Below the pieces are notes generated by a model that saw only the letters and a list, made by a program, of their open reading frames with translations, made no database searches and was not told the DNA's origin. Positions 37,145 through 49,110 of a DNA stretch of 64,000 nucleotides are shown piece by piece. Position 1 is the stretch's first letter; every line of letters begins with the position of its first letter. The position numbers and the translations under genes were made by a program. The DNA is from Sipunculus nudus (lineage: Eukaryota; Annelida; Sipuncula; Golfingiida; Sipunculidae), in NCBI GenBank assembly GCA_026874595.1, contig CM049309.1, forward strand, positions 14,314,576 to 14,378,575, in the 5' to 3' direction.

Positions 37145-37468
37145 ACATCTGCAGAATTCCATTCTGTTTTCAGACTGTGTGACAGGGCAGTATCACACAC
37201 TTCCTCTAATTTTTATATCCTGGCGTTAACCAGGCCCTGGGTGCATAATCTTCCACATTACAGGGTCATACCACCGAGTAGCCCCCAAAAGGCGCACTTG
37301 TTTGTGAGTGAAAAACAGCCGTTGGGCATGACCTTTCCAGTAAGCCTGCAGAGCGCTCTACCTGGATTGGGGACGACCGTGAAAAATCTTACTGCCTCAG
37401 GTGAGATTCGAACTCACAACCTCCCAGCTTTGAGACCTGTGCTCTACTTCTGAGCAACAGAAGCCAGT
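37145..37468 (-). mobile_element. tRNA-derived SINE (same family as 10.2 kb copy)
   Basis: Read on the minus strand: TTGCTCAGAAGTAGAGC (A box, about 37457-37441), then GGTTGTGAGTTCGAATCTC (B box, about 37418-37400), the spacing of a tRNA gene. The body shares GCAGGCTTACTGG, CATGCCCAAC, CACTCACAAA, CCTTTTGGGGG and the 3' CAGAATGGAATTC with the 10.2-kb copy. It lies in the intron between MFSD14 exons 9 and 10, in the same orientation as the gene. Its polymerase III boxes are better preserved than in the other copy. Confidence 0.85.
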
Positions 37469-38290
37469 TAGACTTATTATCTTCAATTTACTTGTTTTAT
37501 ATGTGTGAGTAAACAGTCCCATTGTTTCTATTTACCATAACAAGACAGTGTGATCAGACATCCTATCATGTGCATGCACAACCGTTTCTAAACAAGAAGA
37601 AACATGAAAGAGGAGACACAGAAGAAACACTGGTTTGAAGCTTGACATGTCTTGACATGTGAAAATGCACGGGATGACCACCAGGTTGTGGGCACATTAT
37701 ATTTGTTTTGTACAATATTTGATAGTGCTCAATGTTAGTTAACTTCCACTCATGTACTTGAGTAGGCAAACCATTTTAGAACAAAAAGTGCCAGATACCA
37801 TTATGTTTTCAGGAGAAAACACCATATTGATTATATATTTAATATACCTGGTATGTGAACAGATACCTTAAAAGCATGGCTCATAATTAAACAAGAACAT
37901 TAATACTTTGTTACAATACATTTTAAACATAGCATAAGGCTCCTTTCCTCAGCTATGACATTGTATACACAATTTGCATTATTTATATTATGTAATCAAA
38001 CTAATTTAGACGTGCTGATACAAAATTTTGCAACACTGCAAGCAACACATTTTACAAAAATATGTTTCAATGTTTATTACTTGATAATATTCATAGGTAA
38101 AGCCTCCAGCAGACTTGTTGGGATACAGAGAAAAACTGAGGTCACACAGTTAAACTTACAACTATTGGTAATGGATAAACTGAAACCTGTGGTTCTGGAA
38201 GTTTTTTTTATATATTTTCCTCTTTAAATATTTTATCACTGTAATATAATGGAACAAACACATTTACATGCCACCTATACATACATACAG

Positions 38291-38697
38291 ATACTGTGGT
38301 TGCTATTATGTTCACGCATGTTTCAAATTTGCAATGTTTGCAAAAAGGGAAATTATTGCAAAAATAAAACCTTGTGGAACAGAGGTCACATCATCGAAGA
38401 CAAGCAAAGATTGATTTTATAAATAATAGTTGAACTTCTTTGTTACCTGTAATCTAAGAAAGGTATTATAATCATCAGATCTTTCAAATAACCTGCCAAC
38501 AATTAACAAATGATTTCTACTCATTCAATATTCACTTGGGTCCACATCTGTTACTCTGAATAATTAATTGATCAAATGAGGGCTTTATTCTGTGTCAGTT
38601 TTTGTATGGTGAGTTCGCTACGACTGAGCCCTCGCAAAATAGTAATGTTGAAAATCGCGAAATATCAACCTTGTGAATATGAAGCAAACCACAGTAT
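38291..38697. mobile_element. MITE, ATACTGTGGTT family (copy B)
   Basis: Left end ATACTGTGGTTGC, right end GCAAACCACAGTAT; about 407 bp. Arms share GCGAAA/AATAAAACCTTGTG phrases in inverted order with each other and with copy A. Confidence 0.7.
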
Positions 38698-38733
38698 ATA
38701 TATATATGTATATACATCAAGGGACAGACTTAC

Positions 38734-38846
38734 TTGACTTGAGAGCCAAAGCCGTATATAGCCAGCTGTAGCATTTCTGCTGCCAGGCCGACCATGATTG
38801 TGTGCTTGCTGCCTAAGTACTTCATAAGTAAAGTCATTACCCCAGT
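38734..38846 (-). CDS. MFSD14: MFSD14 exon 9 (TM9)
   Basis: Begins TGVMTLLMKYLGSKHTIM after acceptor CTTTCAG and ends AIYGFGSQV plus two bases (phase 2) at donor GTAAGT. Matches the LLMRSIGNKNTILLG to WYGFGSE segment of MFSD14A. The right end of MITE copy B lies about 35 bases inside the downstream intron. Confidence 0.93.
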
Positions 38847-39275
38847 CTGAAAGCAGGAAACGTTCAAATATACCACACATACATGACAGTCACCAAGGAG
38901 GGTATGCTTTCACACGTGTTTGTTTCAATAAATAATTTATTGTGAGATTTACTAAAATAGTAGTTCATTGTTTAATTAGGTTTTACTTGGTTGACAGGTC
39001 CTTGCAAAAGGAAGTACCCCCTTAATTTTGCTTTTATTTGGCTAAAAATGTGAACTAAGGGTAACATTTGAAAATGGATATCTCACATTTTCTCTCATTG
39101 AATATGGATATCTAAGTTGCTTTTTATCTCACTCTAACTTACTTGCTGTCTTTAACTTTTGTTCTCTTTTTCTCTCTTACACACATACAAGGAATAATGA
39201 ATTTTTTTTGGCCAAAGCAGTCATTTTTACAGTTTATCATAGAAATACTAAGTTTATGTTCAGTTAAATACCTAC

Positions 39276-39347
39276 CTGTGCTAGGACTGATAATACACCT
39301 ATCACTGCTATGAATGCAGCCACCTGCTCTGCACTGAACCCCATCAC
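39276..39347 (-). CDS. MFSD14: MFSD14 exon 8 (TM8)
   Basis: 24 codons: VMGFSAEQVAAFIAVIG then VLSVLAQ, matching the VAAFIAVLGILSIIAQ block. Acceptor GACAG, donor GTAGGT; phase 0 both ends. It follows the largest intron of the gene in the window (about 7.5 kb). Confidence 0.93.
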
Positions 39348-40102
39348 CTGTCAATCAAACAACATAAATATAAATCATAAACCTGAATTCTCATTACACA
39401 ATTTTAAAGCCCTATTCCCAGAGAAAGTGATTATCTTCCTGAAAAGAATGAGACTTAAGCCACCCACTTTTGTCTACAATGTTGACATCTCCAGTACCAA
39501 GAGTCTGGAACTGTCAACGTAAATTAGCCAATTTTGTTAGGTCATAAGTGAATTGTGAAGTAAGAAAACTGGGACAACAAAATCAGCATCCAAAGATAAA
39601 AGACACCACAAGATTTTAGAAATGTGGGCGCTGCCAAATATAAGTTATGCAGCACAAGTTTGGTGTATCAGAACAAGTTGTGTAAAACAATAGTTGATAA
39701 GGAGAAAGCCTGGTCAATGGACTGTATGTCCAGATAGTTTTGAAAGTTCATCACAAATAAGCAGGGCCATATCAAACTTGATCTTAAGTTTAGTGGTCAT
39801 GAGCCCCTAAATCCTGAGAATTAAAACATTCCAAACATACCCTAATGTCTACTTGAATTCGTACAGGAAAAAATAATTATTTTTCTCAGTGTGTTAATTA
39901 TTATATGTAAAATATGAAAAATTAGAATACTGCAGGAGAGAAGACCGTCTGACACCTGAGAATCGGCGGTGGGCGATAATAGAGGATGTACGGCAACCCT
40001 CATGTTAATTATTATTTAACACTTGTTCGAGAATAAATGTGAGTGCTGCTGGTGACGAAAAAAATATCCATTATATCCTGTAACTGGCATTTTATAAACC
40101 AG

Positions 40103-40108
<6 letters not shown>

Positions 40109-40169
<61 letters not shown>
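40109..40169. repeat. (AT)n microsatellite, about 60 bp
   Basis: Uninterrupted AT dinucleotides. It abuts an abruptly GC-rich segment (CCGGTCGGGGC... at about 40188), so this may mark an insertion edge. Tyr-Ile ORFs here are artefacts. Confidence 0.95.
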
Positions 40170-40174
<5 letters not shown>

Positions 40175-40895
40175 CAGGGTTTTAGCCGCGCCGGTCGGGG
40201 CAACCACCTGGGACGGCCTGTACTGCCGGCCGGAACAAACTAAACATTTGTAACCCACAGACCGGCACAAAAGATCATAAAGATCGTAAAAAAAAACCAG
40301 CTACCGGCAATGGAACTACAGTAATTTATTACCCCAAACTGTTAAATTTGTACCTCATTAGTATGTTAACAAATTTATTTGATCACGGCTATGGTGCAAA
40401 CAAAATTGACAGGAGTCACTGATCACCTTAATATTACACATTAAATAAATTATTGGTAAACAAACAAGCAACGATCTTCGAAGGGTTTCACAGTTTGGAC
40501 ATGAAAGGAAAACATCATTAGCCAGGGGTCTCTCACGGCGTACATCGGTGCGTAGCATCATTAGCGGTAAGAAAATGGGCTATTGTTTTGTAATAATTCA
40601 TGGCAACATTTAATTCATTTACTAACATATTTGTATGGATTTCAGAATACGCCCTAAAAAAAGCAATGGTGATTTTCTCAGGGCGTTAATGAAATTTATT
40701 CTGGGTGCCAACTGGCGGCAAGTGAACTTATTACAGCCGTGAATATGTAATCTCACCAGATTTATATATATATTTCAATAAATTAAATGTTTATTTTACA
40801 CGTCTGGTAATTCCAGTGGAAAGAAATAAATGAAAAATATATGTTTATCATATTTCTAAATTGAGACAGGGGAATAACATAAAAGGGGAAAAAAG

Positions 40896-40972
40896 CGACA
40901 GGTTTGAACCAGGGGAATAAGGTTAACTTTCTAACAATTCATGCGCCTCTAACCAATCGGCCACAGATGCCA
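40896..40972 (-). repeat. tRNA-like sequence (Ser/Leu type), SINE head or pseudogene
   Basis: On the minus strand: TGTGGCCGATTGGTTAGAGGCGC (A box of the GGCCGAGTGGTTA class) and, about 45 bases on, CCTGGTTCAAACCTG (B box and T-loop). The extra length between them fits a long variable arm. The acceptor ends do not pair well, so it is not a working tRNA gene. A SINE head is likely. Confidence 0.5.
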
Positions 40973-41403
40973 ACACAACACATGTAAGTTTTTATTTGGG
41001 AGATTCTAATAAGATTCATACAGCGGGGTAAAAAAAATAAATTATTTCACGGACATTACCAGGATTTATCAAATAAAAACTCTAGAAGACAGCGGTATAT
41101 CCTTTGTAGCTGCGGTTCAAAGCACTCTGATGATCTCCATTTAACCTTTGATGTCTTGCAGCACCAGGTCATGCCTGTGATCAGTGGTCCGTGCGAGGTT
41201 TGTCCCAAGTGGATTACCAGTATATGATCATCAGCTAATGTGATTTTTGTCCCAGTTACAAATCCTTCTTATTCTATTATTAAGTAAACAAAATATTATC
41301 GGTTAAAACACATTTTTTTTACCACGAGTTCTATTGTTCAAATCACATTCATGTTGTAACAAGTCTGAAGCAAAGATGGCCCATCGGTATCAGTTAAGTG
41401 ACA

Positions 41404-41495
41404 GTTTACAAACATGAAGTCGCAAATCTGATAAAATTGGTCCGATAAATGTTTACAAACATGAAGTCGCAAATCTGATAAAATTGTTCCGATCA
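41404..41495. repeat. 47-bp tandem duplication
   Basis: GTTTACAAACATGAAGTCGC ... GATAAAATTG(G/T)TCCGAT occurs at 41404 and again at 41451 with essentially one difference, so it is a recent duplication within the large MFSD14 intron. Confidence 0.9.
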
Positions 41496-43072
41496 TGGTA
41501 CTGTCACGCACTAGGACATAAAGATGTCTTGTTATCAGGTGAACAGCGTCAACATTTGATTCATCTCAGCATGCAAAGCCATTTTAATCACAGCAACATA
41601 TATGGTTCATACGGACTGCCGGTGGTCACCGGCAATAGCTAATATCGGCACAGTATGTTGGTGTACGAATTCATTTATGTATTATAGAAAAATATGTTTC
41701 AAGAAATTTATAGTGTGCGAACTAATGAAGGATACGAACTAATGTAGACATTACGGTAATAAGCATAACAATTTTAGTTCAGTTTTGTTACAGAGATGGA
41801 GCCACTGCAGACTTGGAAGCATGTACATTAACAAAGGGCCCACTCAAAAATTTGAAACTGGTTTTGGTTCTGGGAAAATGTTCACTTTATAATTGTGAAG
41901 GTGAAACTGCACAACCATCTCTGGAGATGGTTTCAGTTTCGCCAAAACCGCCCACTTGCTAATTATACTGGCTTTGACGGTGGCAATGGGACAAGGTAGT
42001 GCATTTTGTTAATTATTTTATTAATTGATATTGTTGATGCCTGTTAGAGTTAAATAAGCAATGATTGAGTTATTGACAGTCTTTTGGAAGTGTTTTGAAT
42101 GAAATATTCCTTAGATAAATATGAGACAGCATATCCTGTATGTTCATGTCATTTGACACATACTGTATTTCATCCAATTGATCGATCCCTCTATTTATAC
42201 GACCTCCAAAAATATTCAAGGTTATTAATTTCTAAATTTCCTCTAATTTTCAACTGCTTGAAAAGTTTTTCATCTCACTGAATCATGTCCAAACTGGCGG
42301 ACATGGTGTCGAAAGAGACCATTCATATCCAGTAAGGTAAGTGACTGATGAATAAAATAAAGGAATATATGTAACATACTGTATTTGGTGTTTGTTTCAT
42401 TCATCAGGACAAATGTTAAAGCGTCTTCTACATTATAAAAATGTGATTTTCTTTAATACTTTTAACAAACTGCGCAAGTGATCGCATTATAGCGACGTTT
42501 AAAATGGCTCATGACTGTCAGCTCTGACCCCTGACCTTGTTGCCGTAAATACGCCAAACATTGACGTTTGATGATGAAAAGATATCTCTAACACTCGCTC
42601 GATAGTAGTTGATAACTGACATAAGATTATCATGTTAAATATAAAATAATGCTGTATTCACGGCATTCATATCTCTTGGCTGGCACCCTTGGTCGTTTGG
42701 GGCGTAAATAGCTCGCCCATGAACACAAACTCACAGGCCACGCGCAAAGCAGCATGGGACATGGGAAATGGGAACAGACTTAAACAACAACCAGTAGCGC
42801 TTAAATAAATATTAATCGAGAGGAACCCTCTGAAAAAAGTACCGTACTTATAAGCATAAATTATGTGATTTATTGGATTCAGCCTTGACACTACACATTT
42901 TGCGTCCCTTCAGTCCCGTATGAATAATCTAACTTATTTGAGATTTAATAAATGCATCGTTATAAATGAAACAAAAGAAACATGGGCGAATTTTCTTACC
43001 ATTACGGTTCAAAAGTGAAAAGAATTATCATTTAATTTTATAATCCTTATTTTTATTTACTATTGTTATATA

Positions 43073-43076
<4 letters not shown>

Positions 43077-43105
<29 letters not shown>
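43077..43105. repeat. (AG)n microsatellite
   Basis: About 28 bases of pure AG dinucleotide, in the large intron. The surrounding 41.6-44.6 kb holds nothing recognisable as a gene. Confidence 0.9.
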
Positions 43106-43108
<3 letters not shown>

Positions 43109-45240
43109 ACTGATTGTGTTTCCCTATGGACCGCTTGAGACACGGTTCTGTACTTCGCGTATTATCGAGTCAGTATTGAGCATTTTCATTCATGATTTCA
43201 GTAATTCTGAATACCAGTACAGTTACATTGTGTGGAAATATGCGAGTTAAAAAAAAACAACAAATCTGCATGCAGTCAGCTGAAAATGAAAATCTTACCT
43301 CAGTATGTTGATCACGATATCAATTAAATGAGTCATGAAATATGAAATGAAGCAGTGTTTAGAGAACATCTTGCCCTATTAGGTGCTTCCGATGCCCCAC
43401 CGTTAATTACGTTCAATGAAAATCGACTCACTAATTACCGACTGGTCACAGTTTACCCTCCGACACGGTCTGACCAAGATTACACGGTAGTGGTCAAAGG
43501 GCAAACTATCGCCTTTCATGTTAATCGATGTTTGGGCAACGGGAACACTTGGCCGGGAAATCATGTCCCGTGTCCCTGTTTGGACAACAGGCGTTATTAT
43601 ATCCAAACTCGCTATTAAAGCTTCCTCAGCCCCTTTGTACCGACATATTCCCTCACTATTCCTTTTTGTTTTTCATATAACAACCTCATTAACATAACAC
43701 AGTGTCTTGACAAACACAATAGGTATGCTGTGAAACGTAGTTTGCATTCATCACTTTGTATTTATGACTGACAAATACGTTGAGCATGCTGTGAATATTT
43801 GTTTTCTTACAAACACGGTGAGCAGGATGTTTGTATTTTGTATTTCTTTAAAATACGACTAAAATCTTGTGAAATTTACTGGTCTTATTTATGATATTTT
43901 TTAGAAGATCTGACAAGATAATAAACCAAATTTTTCTTAAAAGCTATAATATCGCCCACCGTACGATGGCAAATCACGCACTTCATATGTCCACCACAGC
44001 AATGTATGAACGCCCGTAACTCGCCATTTGAATGGAATTAATACAGTTGATTTTAAGAAACAGCTCCCTTATATAATGGATAACATTTATTTTGTAACCT
44101 ATTATATTGTCACATGACGGGATTTAATAGTACACATAAAGATATTGCTGTAATGGACAATACGGGAGACACGACCATGAACTGAGGTGATGGCTGACGA
44201 ACCCATACATAAAAGCGATTCTATTTATTCGACCATGACGTGATTTGCAAGGTACTAATTTCTAATTATCCTCCATTTAATCGACCTCTCTAAAATTTAT
44301 TTATTTTTTATTGTCGAACAATTAGATGAAATTCGGTAGATATGCTATAGGACACAGAGAAACAGTCTGTGTTTATCAACAATTAATAATGCTTTCACTA
44401 GGTATCCAACTGCCCAGGCATGTATCTCCAACTTTTGATAATATTTTCATCATTTATTCATTTTTCATCATTGATTGTATTCATTTATTTATGATGTTAT
44501 CATCATTTGTCCTTCAAAATCTTAAATGTCCACTTATTATACAAGGCGAATTCATACAAAACTGGTTTTTCTGTGCAAGAAACTGGTTTCGTATTTTCAA
44601 GTGTGGCAGAATATGACACTATCCTACAAAGTATAGAAGTTAGTTTGCTGTTTTTCAGTAAATATCACTTGTGCTGCAAGTGAGCTTCATTCATACAAGT
44701 ATATTAAATATGAATTAATGGATAATGTAATGAAAAATAGTTCCACTGTCCTTTATGGTATCAATATGGTTAAAATGTTCTCAGTGTTCATACTGAAAGT
44801 GGAAGAGACCTATTCAGTATTGTCCTATGTTTATGCTATCACATGACTCACTAAGCTAAATTTATAAACAGCACATGACCTCACTGTTGGTTGTTTTCTT
44901 TATCTCTGACTGAATAATATCAACATTATACTCCAGAATGAATAAGCACTAACCAGTACATTACTCATAAAGTGCAAATTTACTAAGTAATTCTCCAATC
45001 AAGGCTTCAAAAGTTGAGTAACAGTTATCTTCAGTTGCATACAGCTATTCATAAGAGTCCACAGTTTTTTAATTAGATTTCAGAGTAGCTGTTGAACTGA
45101 AGTAAATTTATGGGTCTGGTGTTGTTGTTGAACTGAGATTAAATTATGGCTCTGGTTTGGTGGTTGAAAGGAATGCATAGTCTGTTGGTCTGGGTTGGTC
45201 ATTACAATGGAGACATACTCTGGCATTCAGGTGTTATAGC

Positions 45241-46829
45241 ATACTGTGGTTATCATTTTGTTCATCAGGGTTTGAAATTCATGATTTTCACGAGAGATAT
45301 TATCACAAAATAATCCATTTTGAGTAAGAAGCCTCATCAATGAAAGCAAGTCGAAAGGTTAAAGACGTTATTATAAATAATAATAGATCACATATGTTAC
45401 TAGTAAATAAAAGATTGCTAGTGTAAATTATATAAGATCTGGAAATAATGAACAATAGTTTAAACTCGTTATATATTGACTTTGGTCATAGTCTAATTAT
45501 TATCATTTTGAGCACTTATTGCTTAATATAACTAGAATACGGGTAGTCGACAAGCGACTACGTGAATCCGCCAAAATCAGAGAAGGACGGGTGAAGTGAG
45601 GCATGGATTGAGTGGCAAGGGGATATAGAGTTACATGTGTTAAATATTAGAATGGATCTCTGCCACATAAACATGATTGTAGGTGGCGCCACCTGTTATT
45701 TGAACGAGAAACTATTCAAGATATATACACAAGCAAAATTTCATGTGGAAAAGTCAAACCACTGCAGAGATATGAGTGATTTTAACCAAAGGCAGACAAA
45801 CAGATGGACGCTGTGCAAAAATGGCTGCAGATGGCGCCACCATTTTTGTGTATGTTATAAAGCTATCCAAGGGCTACATTTGTGTAAAAATTTTTTCCAG
45901 ATCGGTCTAACAGTACCCGAGATATATGGGTTTATGTGTGGAGCGTTAACGTGAATATAGGTGGCGCCACCTGTCATAAAATCAAGATAGCTATCTAGGA
46001 TGTACACGCATGCCGAATTTTAGGTGAATTAGTCAAACCACTGCAGAGATATGAGTGATTTTCACCCAGGGCAGATGAACAAATGGACACTGTGCAAACA
46101 TGGTTGCAGGTGGCGCCATAAATTGTTGTGTATGTTATAAAGCTATCCCAGGGCTACATTTGTGTAAAATATTTTTCCGGATCGGTCAAACGGTTCCCGA
46201 GATATATGGGTTTATGTGTGGAGCGTTAAGGTGAATGTAGGTGGCGCCACCTGTCATAAAATCGAGAAAGCTATCTAGGATGTATACGCATGCCAAATTT
46301 TAGGTGAATTAGTCAAACCACTGCAGAGATATGAGTGATTCTAACCCCAGGCAGATGAACAGATGGACACTGTGCAAACATGGTTGCAGGTGGCGCCACC
46401 TTTTGTTGTGTATGTTATAAAGCTATCCCAGGGCTACATTTATGTAAAATTTTTTTCCGTATCGGTCAAACGGTTCCCGAGATTTATGGGTTTATGTGTG
46501 GAAACAGACGCACAAACGGACGCTGGGCAGAGATGAAAGGTCAGAGGTCAAGGTCACTTGGTTAGGCACCAGTTCACATGTGACCCGATAATTTGTGTAA
46601 GTTTTGGAAAAATCTGTCCGGTAGTCTCAGAGGAGTTCTCCGAACGCCGCGGCGGCGGAACCCGGTCAAAAACATAGTATCCGCAAAACTTCGTTTTGGC
46701 GGATACAATTAATTCATATGATTACGGATAATTTGCAAGGGTGAGACTATGAGAAAGAAACCCTGGCAAACAATGATGACTTGAAAATTGCAAAGTTCTA
46801 ACCTGGGAAATATGAAGCCCCTCACAGTA
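45241..46829. mobile_element. MITE, ATACTGTGGTT family (copy C), split by a later insertion
   Basis: The left arm begins ATACTGTGGTTATCATTTTGTTC (written in parts: ATACTGTGGTT, ATCATTTTGTTC) at 45241. The right arm ends GAAGCCCCTCACAGTA at 46829. Between them sits a 1.17-kb tandem-core element. Without it the two arms total about 418 bp, close to copy B (407) and copy A (385). Confidence 0.65.
45543..46712. mobile_element. Tandem-core element with GGCGCC palindromes (copy 2, both ends present)
   Basis: Left end: hairpin GTAGTCG-acaag-CGACTAC (45543-45561) and ATCCGCCAAAA (45566-45576). Right end: TTTTGGCGGAT (46694-46704), the perfect inverse of the latter, inside a terminal hairpin GTATCCGCAAAAC...GTTTTGGCGGATAC (46677-46706). 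GGCGCC occurs at 45685, 45833, 45963, 46112, 46243 and 46392, with alternating spacing of 148-149 and 130-131 bases, so the array is a ~279-bp two-part higher-order repeat. A GTCAGAGGTCAAGGTCAC half-site block precedes GGCGGCGGAACCCGG near the right end. Non-coding. Confidence 0.8.
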
Positions 46830-46861
46830 CGTTTATAACATGGTATTATAGTTATACTTAC

Positions 46862-46975
46862 CAGTTTTAAATATACAAAGAAGCAGGAGTACTCGCCAGC
46901 CTCTGGCAGGTAAGACAGGAACACTGTCACACACAGCATCAGTATTAAGTGGTCTTGGCCAATTTTTCTGAGAGA
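46862..46975 (-). CDS. MFSD14: MFSD14 exon 7 (TM7)
   Basis: 38 codons after acceptor TTTCCAG: SLRKIGQDHLILMLCVTVF, then LSYLPEAGEYSCFFVYLKL; donor GTAAGT. Human counterpart: KKVGQD and LSYLPEAGQYSSFFLYL. Phase 0 at both ends. Confidence 0.95.
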
Positions 46976-47323
46976 CTGGAAAAAAATACATACAATATAA
47001 GTTCTGATGAATTCAATGATTTCAACTGAAATATTTAAACTAAGAACCACTGAAAAAAGGAAGCAAAACACCTTCATCTTAATTAAATATTCAAACCTAG
47101 GTCTGTAAAGATTGCTTATCTACATCATAACTGACAGCGATCACACTAAACCCTAGTCAGGCAATTCATCTTTGGCCATCCCTCAGATATGCTACTTTTG
47201 GTCTTTAAATGTCAGTAATGATGCCAAGCGTGCCCCTGGAGGTAATTTTCGATATCTTCAGATAAATCCTAAGAAATAAACATTATTTTGTTATAGACCT
47301 ATTGCGGTGCTATCTATAAAAAA

Positions 47324-47545
47324 GAGCACTGCAAACGTGCATATTATGCCCATCTTGTGACCTCTGAACTCATTAAATATTCATGGATATTGCTCGAAAT
47401 CAACTTAGGTGAGATATATACATGGATATTGCTCGAAATCAACTTAGGTGAGATACATTATTGATTAACATTGATGCGTTTTATAACAATCCTTCATATT
47501 CTTCATAGGTTATCGCAGCAACACCACAAAGTAGCCTAGATAAGC
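47324..47545. repeat. Dispersed GTGACCTCTGA repeat (copy 2), partial
   Basis: Contains GTGACCTCTGAACTCATTAA and a ~33-bp tandem duplication of CATGGATATTGCTCGAAATC. It ends with GTTATCGCAGCAACACCAC, which matches 57.2 kb. Its end lies about 30 bases from the donor of MFSD14 exon 6. Confidence 0.7.
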
Positions 47546-47572
47546 TTTGCTGCTACACAGGTGGATACTTAC

Positions 47573-47791
47573 CCCAAAAGGATCTGCTTTTTCCCAGGAG
47601 ATCTGCGAGCCCCATGACGCTGGTCTCACCGTCTCTGGTAACGATTCTGGTACCGCAACCAGAATGAACAAGATGTCTAAGATGGCCACCGCTGTTGCCA
47701 GGGCAATAACAATGTTGTCACTGTATAGCTGACCCAGATATGCCCCTATTGCAGGGCTTGTTACAAGACTTGCAGCAAAGGTGGCTGACAC
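47573..47791 (-). CDS. MFSD14: MFSD14 exon 6 (TM5-TM6)
   Basis: 73 codons, phase 0 both ends. Starts VSATFAASLVTSPAIGAYLG, contains FILVAVPESLPETVRP and the cytoplasmic-loop block SWGSQISWEKADPFG, then donor GTAAGT. All three blocks are nearly invariant in the family. A dispersed GTGACCTCTGACC repeat ends about 35 bases into the downstream intron. Confidence 0.95.
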
Positions 47792-48254
47792 CTGCAGTGG
47801 TCATAATAAACAAGATATATATTTTTTATATTGTATAACTGACAATTCTAGCACAAACAACATTTCTGATTTTAATAAAATTTGATCAATGAAAGAAACA
47901 AGCATGCAGAAATATATCATCATGGGGTGATTTATATTTGATGCTATTTGCCTCAAGGCATTACATAAATATTTTAAATACTATCATATGGCCACACCTT
48001 GAGAATTTTAGGATCTATCATTATTATCTGCTCTATAGTTTATATCAGTACTGAAATAGAGATAATAGTATTGATAATTAAGATATATCTTAATACAGCA
48101 GAACCCCGAATATCCAAATAGTTTGGTGTCCAATGATACAGGGATAAACCAGTCCCCCAGACCTGTGTTACCATCACTGAATATTAAGGCATGCCACAAA
48201 AAGCAAGTGAACAAACTAATTACCTCAGAATGTACCTGAAATGGCATTTAGAAA

Positions 48255-49065
48255 GAGAGTCCAGGGGCCACGCAGGACAGTTGTCTCACCATGGAGCAAT
48301 AGATCAGCTCTGTCTTGAGGTCATGCTATTACCAGATCAGATCCATTGGCAGAATCTGGCAATACATCACAAATGATGCATGCAAAATGCTGGTGCATGC
48401 CTTAGTGACCTTGCGAATGAATTATGCCAATTCGCTTCTGCATGGCATCACCCATGCTCAGATTGGCAGGCTGCAGCACCTTCAGAATTGTGCTGCTCGG
48501 CTTATCTCACTCATCCAGCGGCGAGCTAACATCAAACTGGTACTGATGGAGCTATATTGGCTGCCAATGGAGTACAGACCTTGTATTAAAATGCTGTTGC
48601 TTACCTACAAAGCCCTCCATGGCTTAGCACCTTCATACCTTGCTGATATGATTAAGGAGTATCGCCCGGTGCGTGCACTAAGGTCGGCCAATAAATCTCT
48701 CCTTGAGGTGCCGAGGTCCAGGACGCAGTACAGAAAGAGATCATTTAGATACTCCTCTGCAATCCTCTGGAATAATCTTCCTCAGCATATCAAGGATGCC
48801 TCAAGTGTTTGGTGTTTCAAAAGACTACTGAAAACACACCTTTTCCAACTGGCATATTAGTAGCCGCTGTCATCCACTTTGTTTGGATTCTCGATTATTT
48901 AGTTTTCTGCATATCTATTTTTTAGTAATTTTAATAGTATTATCTGTCTCTCGAATTCTTTTTTAATCATCTTAATGCATCCTACTGTGTACAGTGCCAT
49001 AGAGCTATTGTAATTTAATACAATGAATTTGGCACTTTAATATACTTAAATAAAATAATAAAATT
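48255..49065 (+). mobile_element. 5'-truncated LINE (L2/CR1/Jockey-like), reverse transcriptase C-terminal part
   Basis: The frame running to TAG at 48860 encodes the C-terminal region of a non-LTR reverse transcriptase: RSCYYQIRSIGRI, LVTLRMNYANSLLHG, LQHLQNCAARLI, LYWLPMEYRP, LLTYKALHGLAPSYL, LWNNLPQHIKD and FKRLLKTHLFQLAY, in the usual order. Upstream the same frame reads LGATQDS-like/CLTMEQ then a TAG at about 48292, so the copy is defective as well as truncated. The 3' tail has GTACAGTGCCATAGAGC ... TTGGCACTTTAATATAC and a TAAA-rich end, in the style of L2-type tails. Inserted antisense in an MFSD14 intron. Confidence 0.88.
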
Positions 49066-49110
49066 TAATACTTATTAGAACATATCACAGTCACACAAAA
49101 GACAAAATAA

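Noticed and set aside
40012-40270. Tyr-Ile repeat ORFs on both strands
   Set aside because: They are translations of an (AT)n microsatellite.
40896-40972. Functional tRNA gene
   Set aside because: A and B boxes are present but the acceptor stem does not pair and the anticodon arm is broken; kept only as a tRNA-like repeat.
43355-43618. 87-codon plus-strand frame (NENRLTNYRLVTVYPPTRSD)
   Set aside because: No known family, no splice signals matched to the surrounding minus-strand gene, and length within chance.
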